A DNA stretch of 28,059 nt from Baffinella frigidus (Eukaryota > Cryptophyceae > Cryptomonadales > Baffinellaceae): NCBI GenBank assembly GCA_026770585.1, contig MU646327.1, positions 1,257,976 through 1,286,034 on the forward strand. The letters run 5' to 3'. Of this stretch, positions 1 to 10,387 are shown one piece after another (position 1 is the first letter of the stretch; each line of letters opens with the position of its first letter). Under the pieces are notes generated by a model, which had not been told where the DNA came from, ran no database searches, and saw nothing but the letters and a program-made list of their open reading frames with translations. Both the position numbers and the translations under genes were made by a program.

Positions 1-39
<39 letters not shown>
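1..39. other. Poly-G run at the window edge
   Basis: Thirty-nine consecutive G residues occupy the first bases. They sit directly against the last visible exon of the SET-domain gene, where they would read as polyproline on the minus strand. A homopolymer of this length at a contig edge is more easily explained as a sequencing or assembly artefact than as real sequence. Confidence 0.8.
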
Positions 40-3000
40 CTGCCTCCGGACGCAAGGGTCTGGCGCTTGAGCTGTGCGAGATCGGGAGGATCCTGCGTGT
101 AGCCATCGCCCGAGTCCGTGTAGGCATCGACGTCATTCGAAGACACGAGATGCGCGAAGGAGAGGAGCAGGTCGGCCGCGCTGGCGGGGTGCAGGGGGTC
201 GTCACGCGTGAACCCTGCCGCCCCACCAGACCTCGTCACCACCTGCCGCCACTTACCGCCCTCCGCAGCCCCACCGCGTGTGTCTCAACCGCGGCGTGTT
301 TGTCCTGGCACAAAACCTGAGCCGGTCCGAACTGGGGCCAGGATCTCCTCCAGTGAGTCAAGAGTGTGTTGAGGCGTGCATGGGACATGGCAGGTAGGAG
401 GGTAGAGTTGAGGGAGTTGGGGGGCGGGAGCACCAAAGGAGTAGAGCATCTGAGCGTTGCTCTTGGCTCCGTAGAAGGTGTGCACCTGCATCAGCGAGAG
501 CAGCCAGTGTTGACTGGCCGAGTGCAGGGACGCGGTGGGCGGCGCGGGAGTGCATGGGGAGTGCAGGGTGGGAGGCAAGGGAGCGCAGGGGAGTCAAGGC
601 GGAGAGGCGAGTGACCGCAGGGGGGTGCAGGGTGAGTGGCGTGGGAGTGCAGGAAGGTGCAGGGTGCGAGCCGGGGTGGGGGGGGGTCAAGAGCTTGGGG
701 CAGAGGGTCGAGGACGCACCTCCTCCCCAGGGGCGTAGCAGCGATCAGCAACAAGCTCAGCAACGGGAGGCGCGGAGGAGGTGTCGCGAGAGGCGCCCAC
801 GATCTCCGAGACTGAATCGCGGTGGTTCGCCATGTCCAGCTGCCCAAAACCCACCACTGTTAACCATACATCGTAAACAGTAAACCGTACACTGTGAACC
901 CGACAACCTAAACCGTGGTTCGCCCACCCAGTGTGTGCAGGTGTTGAGAACCGCAGCCATGAAAACCCCCACCCAACGTCGTCCATCTCACTCACCTTGA
1001 CAAGCCTCATAATCACGGTGCAAACAACATGATTGAACCAGGTGTAGAGGTTTAGGGTTCAGGATTTAGGGTGCAGGGCGTAGAGTTAACGGTGAACAGT
1101 TTTGAGATGGGGGTTGGATTTAGGGTCTAGGGTCTAGACCTCAGGGTTGGGGTGTAAGGTTTAAGGTGTAGGGTGTGGGGTTCAGGATTGAGGGTTTAGG
1201 ATTCAGGGTTCAGGGTTTAGGGTTCAGGGTTTAAGGTTTAGGGTTTAGGCTTTGGGGTTTGGGGTTTAGGGTTTAGGGCAGAGGGTTTGGGATGAGGGTT
1301 GAGGGATCAAGGGGTAGGATGTAGGGTGAGGGCTGAGGGGGTGGGTTTAGGGATCAGGGAGTAGAGTTTGGAGTTTGAAGTTCAGGGTGTAGGGTTCAAG
1401 ATTTAGGGTTGAAGATTTAGGGTTGAGTGTGCAGGATGTCAGGACTAGGGTGCACGGTATCAGCCCTGCACCCTTCACGTTTGGGGTTGAGGGTCGAGGG
1501 TGTGGGGGTTCAGGGTTCAGGGTGTAGGGTGTATGGGTCCAGGGTTCAGGATTCAGGGTTTATGGTTGAGGGCTGAGGTGCATAGTGTATGTTGATCGGG
1601 TGAGGGTTTCGTGTTCAAGGTTTAGGTTTTGAGTTCAGGGTACAGGGTGTAGGGTTTAGGGTTTAGGGTTTAGGGTTTAAGAGTTTAAGGGTCGGGGTTG
1701 AGGGTTGAAGGCTTAGTGTTCATGGTTTGGGACTTGGGGTTGAGCCTCAACCCCTAAGAGGGTTACGAGTGGAGGGATGAGGTGTCTCGGTTTAGGTTCA
1801 GGGTGTTGATGGCTGAGTTTGACGTTGGGTTCAGGGTTGAAGGCTGAGGGTTTACGGTTTAGAGTTTAGGGTTTAGGGCTCAGGATTCAGGTGTCAGGGT
1901 TCAGGGTGCAGGTTTCAGGGTTCAGGGTTTGTGGTGTAAGGTTCGGGGGTTGGAGTTTAGAGCTGAGGCGAAGTGGCCTGTTGCTTGTCAGATGGCTTCT
2001 TCGTAGCAGCACGTTGACTCGAGATGAGAAGAAGGAGAGCGCAACGGCTTCCACCGATTCAGAGAAAGGGGGGAGGGGGGGAGGTAGGGGGGGGGGGGCG
2101 CACGCCAGGGAGAAGAACAAGGCCAGAGACGCCGAGGCCTTGAATGCTCTCTCCGGGAAAGCCGCGCGTCAACGCCATGGCTATCCCCCACCTGTCGACA
2201 CCCACAATCAGCCGGCGATGCGCACGTTCCATAATCCCGCATCCCTCATCCCCAATCGCTAGCCCCTCACCCCTAAGGATGAAAGGCGAACGCTAATCCA
2301 TAACCCTACGACGGGCTGAGAGGGAAAGGCACCGCAGCATGTTACGTGCTGCGTTTTGCCGCCTGCAGGCAGTGGTGCAAGGCCTCGAGACACGGGATCC
2401 CTCAACCATCAACCATGCACCCTGAACCCTGAACATAAACCTCTTGACCTTCTTCGTCTTTTCTTCTGTATTGCTCTCGATACAGGTCGTAGATAGGCCA
2501 TCAAGCCTTGAGTTGAGTGATACAATAGTCAAACCCTCAACCCTTGACACTCAACCCTGAACTCTCAACTCTCAACCCTCAACCCCTAACCCTGAATATC
2601 AACCCTCAAACCTAACCCTTTCTCCAGAATCGGGGCGCAAGAAAAGAGACCTGAACTTATCCAGGGAGAAGGCGCTCGGTGGGAAAATTTCCGGAAAGCG
2701 TTCGAAGACTCCAAAGGAAAGCAGCGCGTGATTCGCCGCCACTGCCAACCACGGTGCACACACGCGTGTGAGTCTTCGCGCCGACGCGTTTTGGCCGGGG
2801 AGCAGATTGACAGGCGGGAGATTCGGAGCAGAGCGACACTGGAGGGGTCAGAGAGGGAGAGGGAGAGGGAGAGGGAGAGGGAGAGGGGGAGGGAGAAAAA
2901 GAGGGGCGCACCTGCTGCACAGAGCTCTCTCGCGTCGTCACCCACCAGGCACCTGCGTCAGGTGGTTTCGGTCAAACACCTGAACCAACCAGACTGACTC

Positions 3001-3678
3001 TGGGGGGTTCGAAGCTCACCCTCCAAGGAGCCGGTCGACTTCCGCCTCGCCCCACATGAGAGGCGTCTGCACGGAGTCCGCGGCGGGGAGCATGCGGATC
3101 CAGGGCGCGAGGTCCGACGCGTTGCCCAAGCGCTGTTCGTGGAGAAGCCGGATCGCCAGCAAGACATCCCCCAGCTCCAGCGCTCCGCCGTTGCCGCCCC
3201 ATCCCCATGCCTCGTTCAACAGGCCCACCACGAGGCCCGAAGCCTTTTCAAGTTCCGGGACATTCAAGGCCGTCGCCGTTTGCAGCATCACATTGCTCGG
3301 CACCGACGCCACCACCTCCCCCTTTTGGATTTGCCTTATCGCGATAAGCCCCAAGCCGCTTTCGCCACAGCTCCCCACTTCAACACCACCTCGGACCAGG
3401 ACACCGCGTTCCCATAGCCACGCGTTCAGTCCTGCCACGTGTGCAGCAGCGTCTCCAGCCTGCATGCAGGGCAAAGCCCGTCGCCGCAGGGAGAAGCCAG
3501 GCCCCGTGCAGGGCAAAGCCCGTCCCCGCAGGGTGCCTTCCCGCAAGGTGCCACCCCGCTCTCCGCGCAGAAGCAGGAGGGTGCCTTGCGAGGGCAGGCG
3601 GGCGGAGGGCAGAAATGCACCGGCAAAGGCCAGATGCATGCAAAGCTGAAGCGGCATCCGCTTGACGGCCCCCATCAT
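40..3678 (-). CDS. SET-domain protein lysine methyltransferase, Rubisco-LSMT/SETD3-like, plastid-targeted (3' incomplete)
   Basis: Proposed exons on the minus strand: 3678-3020, 2773-2651, 2191-2104, 839-720, 485-434 and 214-40 (continuing outside). All introns are GT-AG and phases agree; the 2773 start is the weakest border (AAG acceptor). Residues 1-21 are a hydrophobic signal peptide (MPLQLCMHLAFAGA) followed by Phe22, the secondary red-plastid leader pattern. The SET domain begins at about residue 105 (SGLGLIAIRQIQKGEVVASV), continues with FERFPEIFPPSAFSLDKF and WGIAMALTRGF, and carries the two signature motifs: LLPGLDMANHR (NH at 295-296) and GEEVHTFYGAKSN (catalytic-type Tyr335), then YSFGFTRDDP. 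Family members methylate lysines of plastid proteins such as Rubisco large subunit or aldolase. The C-terminal substrate-binding domain is mostly outside. M3678 was chosen because it starts the leader; an upstream in-frame Met at 3930 would bury the signal peptide and overlap gene B. Confidence 0.82.
1041..1965. repeat. Degenerate telomere-like array (TTTAGGG/TTCAGGG on plus) in gene A intron 3
   Basis: About 0.9 kb of seven-base units such as GGGTTTA, GGGTTCA and GGGTTGA fills most of the 1,264-nt intron 840-2103, which separates the exon ending LVLLPG from the exon starting LDMANHR. On the sense (minus) strand the array reads CCCTAAA. Near the intron's 3' end (about 845-915 on plus) a short stretch of opposite orientation occurs (GTAAACAGTAAACC). 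Confidence 0.9.
2398..2630. repeat. Short telomere-like stretches (CCCTCAA on plus) in gene A intron 2
   Basis: Units such as ACCCTGAA, ACCCTCAA and ACTCTCAA occur at about 2398-2440 and 2527-2630 inside the 459-nt intron 2192-2650. Here the sense strand of gene A is G-rich, opposite to the larger array in the next intron. The rest of the intron shows no recognisable feature. Confidence 0.75.
2850..2898. repeat. GAGGGA microsatellite in gene A intron 1
   Basis: A purine-only run of GAGGGA units on the plus strand gives a long CTCTCC pyrimidine tract on the sense strand of gene A, within the proposed 246-nt intron 2774-3019. It lies upstream of the proposed acceptor and could serve as a polypyrimidine tract. 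Confidence 0.85.
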
Positions 3679-3812
3679 CAAGAGCGCGCGCGCGCGTGAG
3701 AGGAGAGGGAGGGACGAAGGGGCGTTTTCTAAGCTCTCTTGTTCGCAGCTCGAGTTTTCAGTTTTAAAATAATAGACGGACGGACGTCGACGCACCCAAC
3801 GAACCGACAAGA
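3679..3812. promoter_or_regulatory. Bidirectional promoter between genes A and B
   Basis: Only 134 bp separate the proposed start codons of the divergent genes A and B. The interval holds a GCGCGCGCG tract near gene A and an AT-rich island at 3755-3775 containing TTTTAAAATAATA; its TTTTAAA core (3762-3768) is about 45 bp upstream of the gene B start codon. The same TTTTAAA core occurs in the divergent D/E promoter. Function is inferred from position. Confidence 0.5.
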
Positions 3813-6800
3813 ATGCCACGGCACAGGAGGCGCCGAGCGGGGCTGAACACTTCCTTCCCGTGCGCTTTTGCAGTTGCGCTGATCTGTGCGGCATCGTATC
3901 CACGCCTGCTTGCGCTGGAAGGCGCTGCACCCTCCTTCCTGGGTTGCGGACGGGGGATGGCTGGCAGATCGGGATGGCTGGCAGATCGTGCAGCGGGCTA
4001 CCGCGAGCCGGTCCCTCGACTGTCGCTGAGGGGTGGAGCTAATGAGGGGGTGTCTGGGGGGAACATGGAGCTGTTCGAGGCATCGCGAGAGGCCGCTGCA
4101 GACAAGGAGGATTTTATGCATGAGGAGTTTTCCTCCATGTCTCAAATCGCATCGTACAGCGAGGTGCTGCGCGAGCTGGGCGTGACAGTCGAGCACGAGG
4201 AGGATGTCGTTAAGCACTGGGCGCCGACCATTGCTGAGGCCGCCGACAACGGTGCCTTGCCACATGCGAAAGCGCAGGTCCGTTTGTCCCAACTCCCAAT
4301 GTGTAAATCCGCCCTTGGCCCGAGCAAGCTCCTAGTTGGGGTTCCTGAGAGAAGACCGCGCCTTGCAGGCGCTGGCAGGGATCGATGTCGACGCTCTCTA
4401 CCAGCACCTGGAGATTGACGCCGGGCCTCCATCAACAGAGGAGCAGGAGAGAGCAGGGTTGCCCCGGGAGGGTCAGCAGTCCGGGGTCCCTTGTCAATGC
4501 CATCAGAGCCTTGGAGAGCATAGCAAGGGCGTCATGTGCGACTGGGAGATGGCCGGGGGCTACAACCAGTTCTACGAGTGCTACACGTACTTCAAAAACG
4601 TTCACAGTGGCGTGATCCTGGAGCTGGGCCACATTGACATGGGCGGATATTTCCGGTGCTTTCCCACCCGATTGTAGGGTGTTCTCCACGTGTGCACGGT
4701 TGGGAACCCTGCTCCCAAGCAGAACGCCATGTGCGTGTGTGGGTGGAAATGGCGGGCGCACGGTGACGAGGAGGGTGGGGGGGTCTTGCTGGCAGGGTGC
4801 AAGGAGGTGCGGCAGCGGGCCCGATCTACGTCTACCCCGACGGCGACGTCCTCGAAGCAGACAGGCTGAGCGAGTGGGCGTGCCCTGCGGTGCCTGCTGC
4901 GCTCCATGCTGCCGCGGGATGGGAGGAGGGGGGGGCGTCGCGCAGCGTGCGAGGCTTCCGCTTCGATGGCGACGCCTTTCAGGCCTCCTTGCAGGTGCCT
5001 GCTCCTGCATGCGCGTGTCTGCTCTTGCTCTCCCGGGCCATCCTCACATAATTGCCAGTGACCGTCTGCGGCGGGAGCTCGAAACCCCTGAAGCACCTCA
5101 CGGACCCCTCCTGCGTTGCACGGCGTGCCCGGTGCATGCGCGCGACAGGGGTGGCAGGGCGTCGGGAGCTGAGGGGTGGCGTGGCGGCGGCGGAGTGCAG
5201 GAGGGGAGCAAGGCCGGGTCGGTGGCAGTGGCGCCCGGGAGCAGCGACGCCGAGGGGCTGCTGCGCAAGGTGTGCTTGCACGGGGTGGTCCTCATGGGGG
5301 AGCGCCCTGTGAAGCTCGACGAGCTCGAGAGCGAGGACTCGAGCGAGGGGGGGGCGGCTGGGGCAGAGGAGGAGGAGGAGAAGGCGGCGCCGTTGGTGTG
5401 GGGCACGGGGACGGAGGAGCAGCAGGACGAGCAGCTGAAAGAGTGTGGAAAAGCCATCGAGGGGGTGAGCAGGTGCACGCGCGTCTCCGAGTTCAGCGTG
5501 GTGCGCTCCATCCTCGATGAGCCGCCCGAGCCGGGCCCCGCGCCCAAGGGGTGGCAGGTCGAGCCTGAGGGGGGGGGGGTCAGGCTGCGCGTCTGGCACC
5601 GCGCTAACCCGGCGGCTCAGCTGTTCCTCTGCAAGGTCATTTCCCCTTGGAGCTGGTGCTGGAAAGCCTCGGAACGCCCCCCTCGACAAACCTGGGTTGG
5701 TTCTCGAGACAAGTCCAGGGATGCCGAATCAATGCTCTGCAGCCAAAACACATCCCTATTGAGGGGCTTAGGCTTTAAGTTTGGGTTTACGTTTTCACGG
5801 TGTGGGGTGTGGAGTGTGAGGGTTATCTCTGCTGGGGCATCTTCTCTGGAACGTGGGTTTTGACAGCGGGGAGCAATGAGAAGGTTGGTACTGAACGGGA
5901 CGCGCGCGCGCGGGGGGCACGGAAACAGGACCAGCTCCTCTTCCTCTCGTCTCCGGAGCCTTCCAACGACTTCCGGGTCTGCCCTTCCTCCCCTCTCCCC
6001 CTCCCCTCGCACGCGCCTGTGTTTCCGCGCGACGGTGCAGGACACGAGTCCTTGGGAGGGAGGAGGGTGAGAGCTGCATGAGGTGACGTGTGTGTGTGTG
6101 TCGTGGAGAGGTGGTGGGAGAGGGGCGTGAGAGGTGACGTGCGAGTGCGCCGCAGGTCAGGGGCCTGGCGTTTCCTGCCGACGAGGTCCGACCCCCCAAA
6201 ACCTTACCCCTAAACCCTAAACCCTAAACCCTGGCTCCTATGCCCTCAAACCTGAAAACTCAACCCTTGACTCTAAACCCCAAAAACTAAACCCTAAACC
6301 CTAAACCCTAAACTCTAAACTCCAAACTCTAACCTCTAAACTCTAAACCCTTAACCCTGAAGCCTACACCATGAACCAAAAATTCTAAACTCTAAACTCT
6401 AAACTCTAAACCCTTAACCCTGAAGCCTACACCATGAACCAAAATCCCTTAACCCTAAACCCTAAACCCTAAACATTAAACCCTAAACCATAAACCCGAA
6501 ACCATAAACCCTAAACCCGAAACCCGAAACACAAACCTTAAGCGCTAAACATTAAACCCAATGCCCTGAATCCTAAACCCTAAACCCTGAACAAAACACT
6601 GAACACTAAATCCTAAACACTAAACCCTAAACCCTAAACCCTAATCCCTCAACCCTGAACCCTAAACCCAAACCCAAAACTATAAACCCTAACCCCTGAA
6701 CCCTAAACCCTAAACACTCAACCCTAAACCCTAAACCCTTGAACCCCTAAACTCTGAACCATAAACCCTGATCGCTAAACCCTAAATACTAAACCCTGAA

Positions 6801-9393
6801 CCTTGAACCCTCAACCCTAAACTCCAAACCCTAAACCCTAAACCCTAAACCCTAAACCCTAAACTCCGTACCCTTCACCTTAAAACCTAAACCCTATGCC
6901 TTCAACCCGAAACCCTCAACCCGAAACCATAAACTCTAAACCCTGAACCCTGAACCTTACACCCTCACCCCTAAATCCTAGACCCTAAACCCTCAACCCT
7001 AAACCCTTAACCTTAAACCCAAAACTTTAACCCCTGAACCCTATGCCCTAAACCCAAAACTCTGGACCCTATACCCTAACCCTTAAACTCTTAAACCCTA
7101 AACCTTCAACCCTTAAACCCTAAATCATCAACACTCACCCCTAAACTCTAGACTCTACACACTCAACACTAAAAACTAAACACTGAACCCTAACCCTGAA
7201 CCCTGAGCCCTAAACACTGAACTCTAAACCCTAATCCCTAAACCTTAAACACTGAACCCTGAACCCTAAACCCTAAACCCTAAACACTAAATTCTAAACC
7301 CTGAACCCTGACACCTGACCCAAAGCCTGAACTCTAAACCCTGAACCCCAACCACTGAACCCTAAACCCTGAACTCTACTCCCTAACCCCTCCACCCTGA
7401 AACCCTAAATCATTGAACTCCCAAACTCTGAACACTAAACCCTAATCCATGAATTCTAAACCCTAAACCCTGAACCTTGAACCCGAAACCCTAAACTCTA
7501 ACACCCAAACTCCAAACCCTCAACCCTAGACCCTCAACCCTATACCCTTCACCTTGAACCCTAAACACTTTACCCTATGCCCCCAGCCCTAAACCCTAAA
7601 CCCCAGACCCTAAACCCTAAACTCTAAACCCTAAACCCTGACCCCCAAACCCTTAAACCCAAACCCTACACCCTAATCCCTAAATCCTAGACCCGCAACC
7701 CTGAACCCTGAATCCTAAACCCGAAACCCGAAAATCTGACCACTGAGCCCTATGCCCTGAACCCTAAACCCTGGACTCTTTGCCCTAACCCTGAAACTCT
7801 TAACTCCAAACCCTGAACCCTGAACCCTAAACCCTCAACCCTAAACCCTAAATCCTAAACCCTAAACCCTGAAACCTAAACCCTAAACCCTAAACCCTAC
7901 TCCCTGAATCCTCAGTCCAAAACTCTGAACCCTTAATCCTGAACCTCGAACCCCCAACCCAAAACCCCAAATCTTAACCCTCAATCCTAAACCCTAAACC
8001 CTAAACCCTAAACCAAAAAACCTAAACCCTAAACCCTACATCCTAATCCCAGAACCCTGAACTCTGAAACCTGAACCCTCAACCCTGAACCCCAAACCCT
8101 GAACCCTGAACCCTAAACCCTGAATCCCAAACCCTCAACCCGCAACCCTTAACCCTGAACCCTACACCCTGAAACCTAAACCCTAAACCCCAAACCCTAA
8201 TCCCTGAATCCTCAGTCCTAAACTCTGAACCCTTAATCCTCAACCCTAAACCCTGAACCCAAAACCCCAAACCCTAAACCCTAAACCCTAAACCCTGAAC
8301 CCTAAACCCAAAAACCTAAACCCTTTACCTTAAATCCTAATCTCTGAACCCCAAACTCTGAAACCTGAACCCTAAACCCTGAACCCCAAACCCTGAACCC
8401 TGAACCCCAAACCCCAAACCCCAAACCCCAAACCCTAAACCCTACACCCTGAAACCTAAACCCTAAACCCTAATCCCTAATCCCTGAATCCTCAGTCCTA
8501 AACCCTGAACCCTTGATCCTTAACCCTAAACCCTGAAGCCTAAACCCTAAACCCTAAACCCTAAACCTTAAACCCTGAACCCAAAAACCCAAAAACCTAA
8601 TCCCTAAACCCCTTACCCTAAACCCTCAACCCTAAACCCTGAACTCTAAATCCTAAACCCTAAACCCCAACCCCGACACCCTTCACCACACACCCTACAC
8701 CCTACATCCTAAACCCCAAACCCTACACCCCAAACCCTCAGACCTAAACCCCAAACCCAAAAACCTCAAAACTAAGACCCTGAACCCCAAACCCTAAACC
8801 CTTAACCTTAAACCCCCTCCCTCTCTCCCTGCACCGCTGCCTGCGTCGTGGGTCCGCACTCGAGCATCCTGTGTTGGAGGGTGCGTGCTGACGCATCATG
8901 CTCAGGATTCAGGCTCTCTCGCCGGCATTTATTCGTGGTGTGGCGTCATGGGTGACTGGGGTCAGCGTTTTTGGCCAGGGACAGGGTCGGAGTTGCGGGG
9001 TGAGCATTGACACACGCGCCCCCCCCCCGCAGGCAAACCCCGTGGCTCTGTCAGAGGAGGAGCTGCACCAGCGTCTGCGCGAGTCGGGGCTCGAATACCA
9101 GGGGTACTTCCCCACCACCCAACGCACCGGAGTGCCACGCATGGGATTCTGAATCCACCCGCAGTACGGGTGGACAGTCTAATTACAGAGTCGCGTCTTC
9201 GCGACTCGGGGCTCGAATATCAGGGGTACTTCTGCGCCTTGCATAGCGCCGGAGTGCAACGCATGGAATTCTGAATCCACCCGCAGTACGGGTGGACAGC
9301 CTGATTACTGCATCTTTTGCATGCCGTAGCACCCATTTTGCGTGCCGTAGCACCCAGAGACAGAGAGAGGCAGAGAGCGAGAGAGTTTGAGGC

Positions 9394-9452
<59 letters not shown>

Positions 9453-9458
9453 GGCAGA

Positions 9459-9512
<54 letters not shown>

Positions 9513-10356
9513 CAGGTCCTAAGAGGATTGGTGGGAGAGCAGGTGCCCAGCGAGCGAGGCCATGTACCCAGGATGGCCGCTATTGGACAACTTCGACCCT
9601 GGCAACGACGCCAAGGACCCGGAGGCGAGCACCTTGATCCCTCTTGCACCGCCACCCGTGTCTCGCCGCAATTCCTCTCGCCCTCAACCCCTCTCGCCCC
9701 TCAACCCCGCTCGCCCATAAACCCCTCTTGCAACTCAACCCTGCTTGCCCCTCGACCCCTCTCGCCCCTCAACCTCCGCCCCCTGATGACCTGGTCGCAC
9801 GCGCTGGTGCCCGATGCGTGTCTGCAGCATGAATATCTTGAGCCCGACCGCATCTCGCCAATCCGAGACCAAGAGCTGCCGAAAACCGAGGCCTGACTCG
9901 CGGGGTTCTCCTCTGGGAGCAGGACGTAGAGTACCTGGTGCAAGCAGAAGGTGGGAACATTGCCTTCCCCGGGAAATATCAACACAGCGAGGACCCAAGA
10001 TGGCAAGCGGTGTCACCCATTCCTCCCCGTTTTCAAACCGTTCGACCCTACAATTATCCATGCCTGAAAGCGCCATGCCCCTCCGCTCCACTTGCAGCAA
10101 GTTGCTGGCATGCGCAACCACCCTCGCCGGTGCCGGCATGGCCACCCCTAGTTGGTTGCTCGGCGCGCGTACCCCCCGCGCGCGTACGCACGTGTTCACG
10201 GTGGGCGGTGGTGGGTGGCAGTACATGCAGCAGTGCATGGTGCAGGATGGGAGCGCGCACTCGTCCGACGAGAGCTCCGAAGCCGACTTCTTCGCCGACG
10301 AAGAAAAGCAGAGTGGTGAGGACAAAGAGGACGACTCCGATCTCTCGGGAGATTGA
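3813..10356 (+). CDS. Unrecognised 607-residue protein with N-terminal targeting leader and acidic C-terminus, nine exons
   Basis: Proposed exons: 3813-4277, 4369-4655, 4796-4994, 5201-5635, 6156-6185, 9033-9103, 9543-9657, 9923-10009 and 10222-10356. All junctions are GT-AG, phases agree, and the total is 1,824 nt (607 codons plus TGA). The N-terminus has a basic start, a hydrophobic segment (FAVALICAASYPRLLALEG) and then LSLRGG, a motif often seen after leaders of secondary-plastid algae, so export to the plastid or secretory system is likely. Conserved-looking blocks are MAGGYNQFYECYTYFK, GPIYVYPDGDV, KGWQVEPEGGGVRLRVWH, LSEEELHQRLRESGLEYQG and EGGNIAFPGKYQHSEDPRW. An acidic linker (GAEEEEEK) lies mid-protein, and the tail is Asp/Glu/Ser-rich (ESSEADFFADEE). 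No family was recognised. A 66-nt intron inside exon 2 (about 4464-4529) is possible in frame. The ten-codon exon 6156-6185 and the join across the 2.85-kb repeat intron are the least certain parts; two genes instead of one cannot be excluded. Confidence 0.6.
6190..8816. repeat. 2.6-kb degenerate telomere-like array (CCCTAAA on plus) in gene B intron 5
   Basis: Almost the whole proposed 2,847-nt intron (6186-9032) consists of units such as CCCTAAA, CCCTGAA, CCCTCAA, CCCCAAA and CACTAAA. Perfect runs are short and mixed with variants, so this is an old, diverged array rather than a functional telomere. It starts within a few bases of the donor (GTCCGACC) and ends about 215 nt before the acceptor CCCCGCAG. 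The C-rich strand is the sense strand. No gene is visible in it. Confidence 0.92.
9071..9314 (+). repeat. 122-bp tandem duplication across a gene B exon-intron junction
   Basis: Units 9071-9192 and 9193-9314 share GACTCGGGGCTCGAATA-like sequence (GAGTCGGGG in copy 1), the stretch GGAGTGC-ACGCATGG-ATTCTGAATCC, and a perfect 7-bp hairpin CCACCCG/CGGGTGG (9155-9173 and 9277-9295). The central 20 bases differ more. Copy 1 contains the end of exon 6 and its proposed donor (GG|GTAC at 9104). Copy 2 repeats the donor, but reading into it from copy 1 meets a stop at 9150-9152. Confidence 0.88.
9354..9512. repeat. GACA and GA microsatellites in gene B intron 6
   Basis: A (GACA)n run (about 9391-9422) is followed by two long (GA)n runs separated by GGTGGCAGAGATG. 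Just upstream, CGTAGCACCCA is repeated at about 9326 and 9345. The tract lies in the proposed intron 9104-9542. Confidence 0.92.
9665..9778. repeat. C-rich imperfect minisatellite in gene B intron 7
   Basis: Variants of CTCTCGCCCCTCAACCC recur about six times (CTCGCCCATAAACCC, CTTGCAACTCAACCC and similar) within the proposed intron 9658-9922. They look like longer relatives of the CCCTCAA unit, again C-rich on the sense strand. Confidence 0.75.
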
Positions 10357-10381
10357 GGCTGGGAATCGCAGTGAATTATGT

Positions 10382-10387
10382 TTTATT
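10382..10387 (-). promoter_or_regulatory. AATAAA overlapping the stop codon of the gene C paralogue
   Basis: The minus strand reads CAATAAAAC: the TAA stop is embedded in a canonical AATAAA polyadenylation signal. The arrangement is identical to that at the end of gene C. Confidence 0.6.

Noticed and set aside
236-436. Additional exon between gene A exons 5 and 6 (VLCQDKHAAVETHAVGLRRA with a GTAAGT donor)
   Set aside because: Joining exon 5 directly to exon 6 gives the family-like YSFGFTRDDP in correct phase; including this piece breaks that motif.
5540-5635. START lipid-binding domain beginning at KGWQVEPEGGGVRLRVWH in gene B
   Set aside because: The first 20 residues look similar, but the following exons (RGLAFPADE, ANPVALSEEELH and onward) do not continue as a START domain, so the resemblance is probably chance.
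6190-8816. A true chromosome end (functional telomere)
   Set aside because: The units are heavily diverged, the array is interstitial with exons on both sides in matching phase, and similar arrays recur at several places in the window.
9305-9655. Long Ser/Leu- and Arg/Glu-rich open frames
   Set aside because: They are translations of (GA)n and (GACA)n microsatellites and carry no coding signal.
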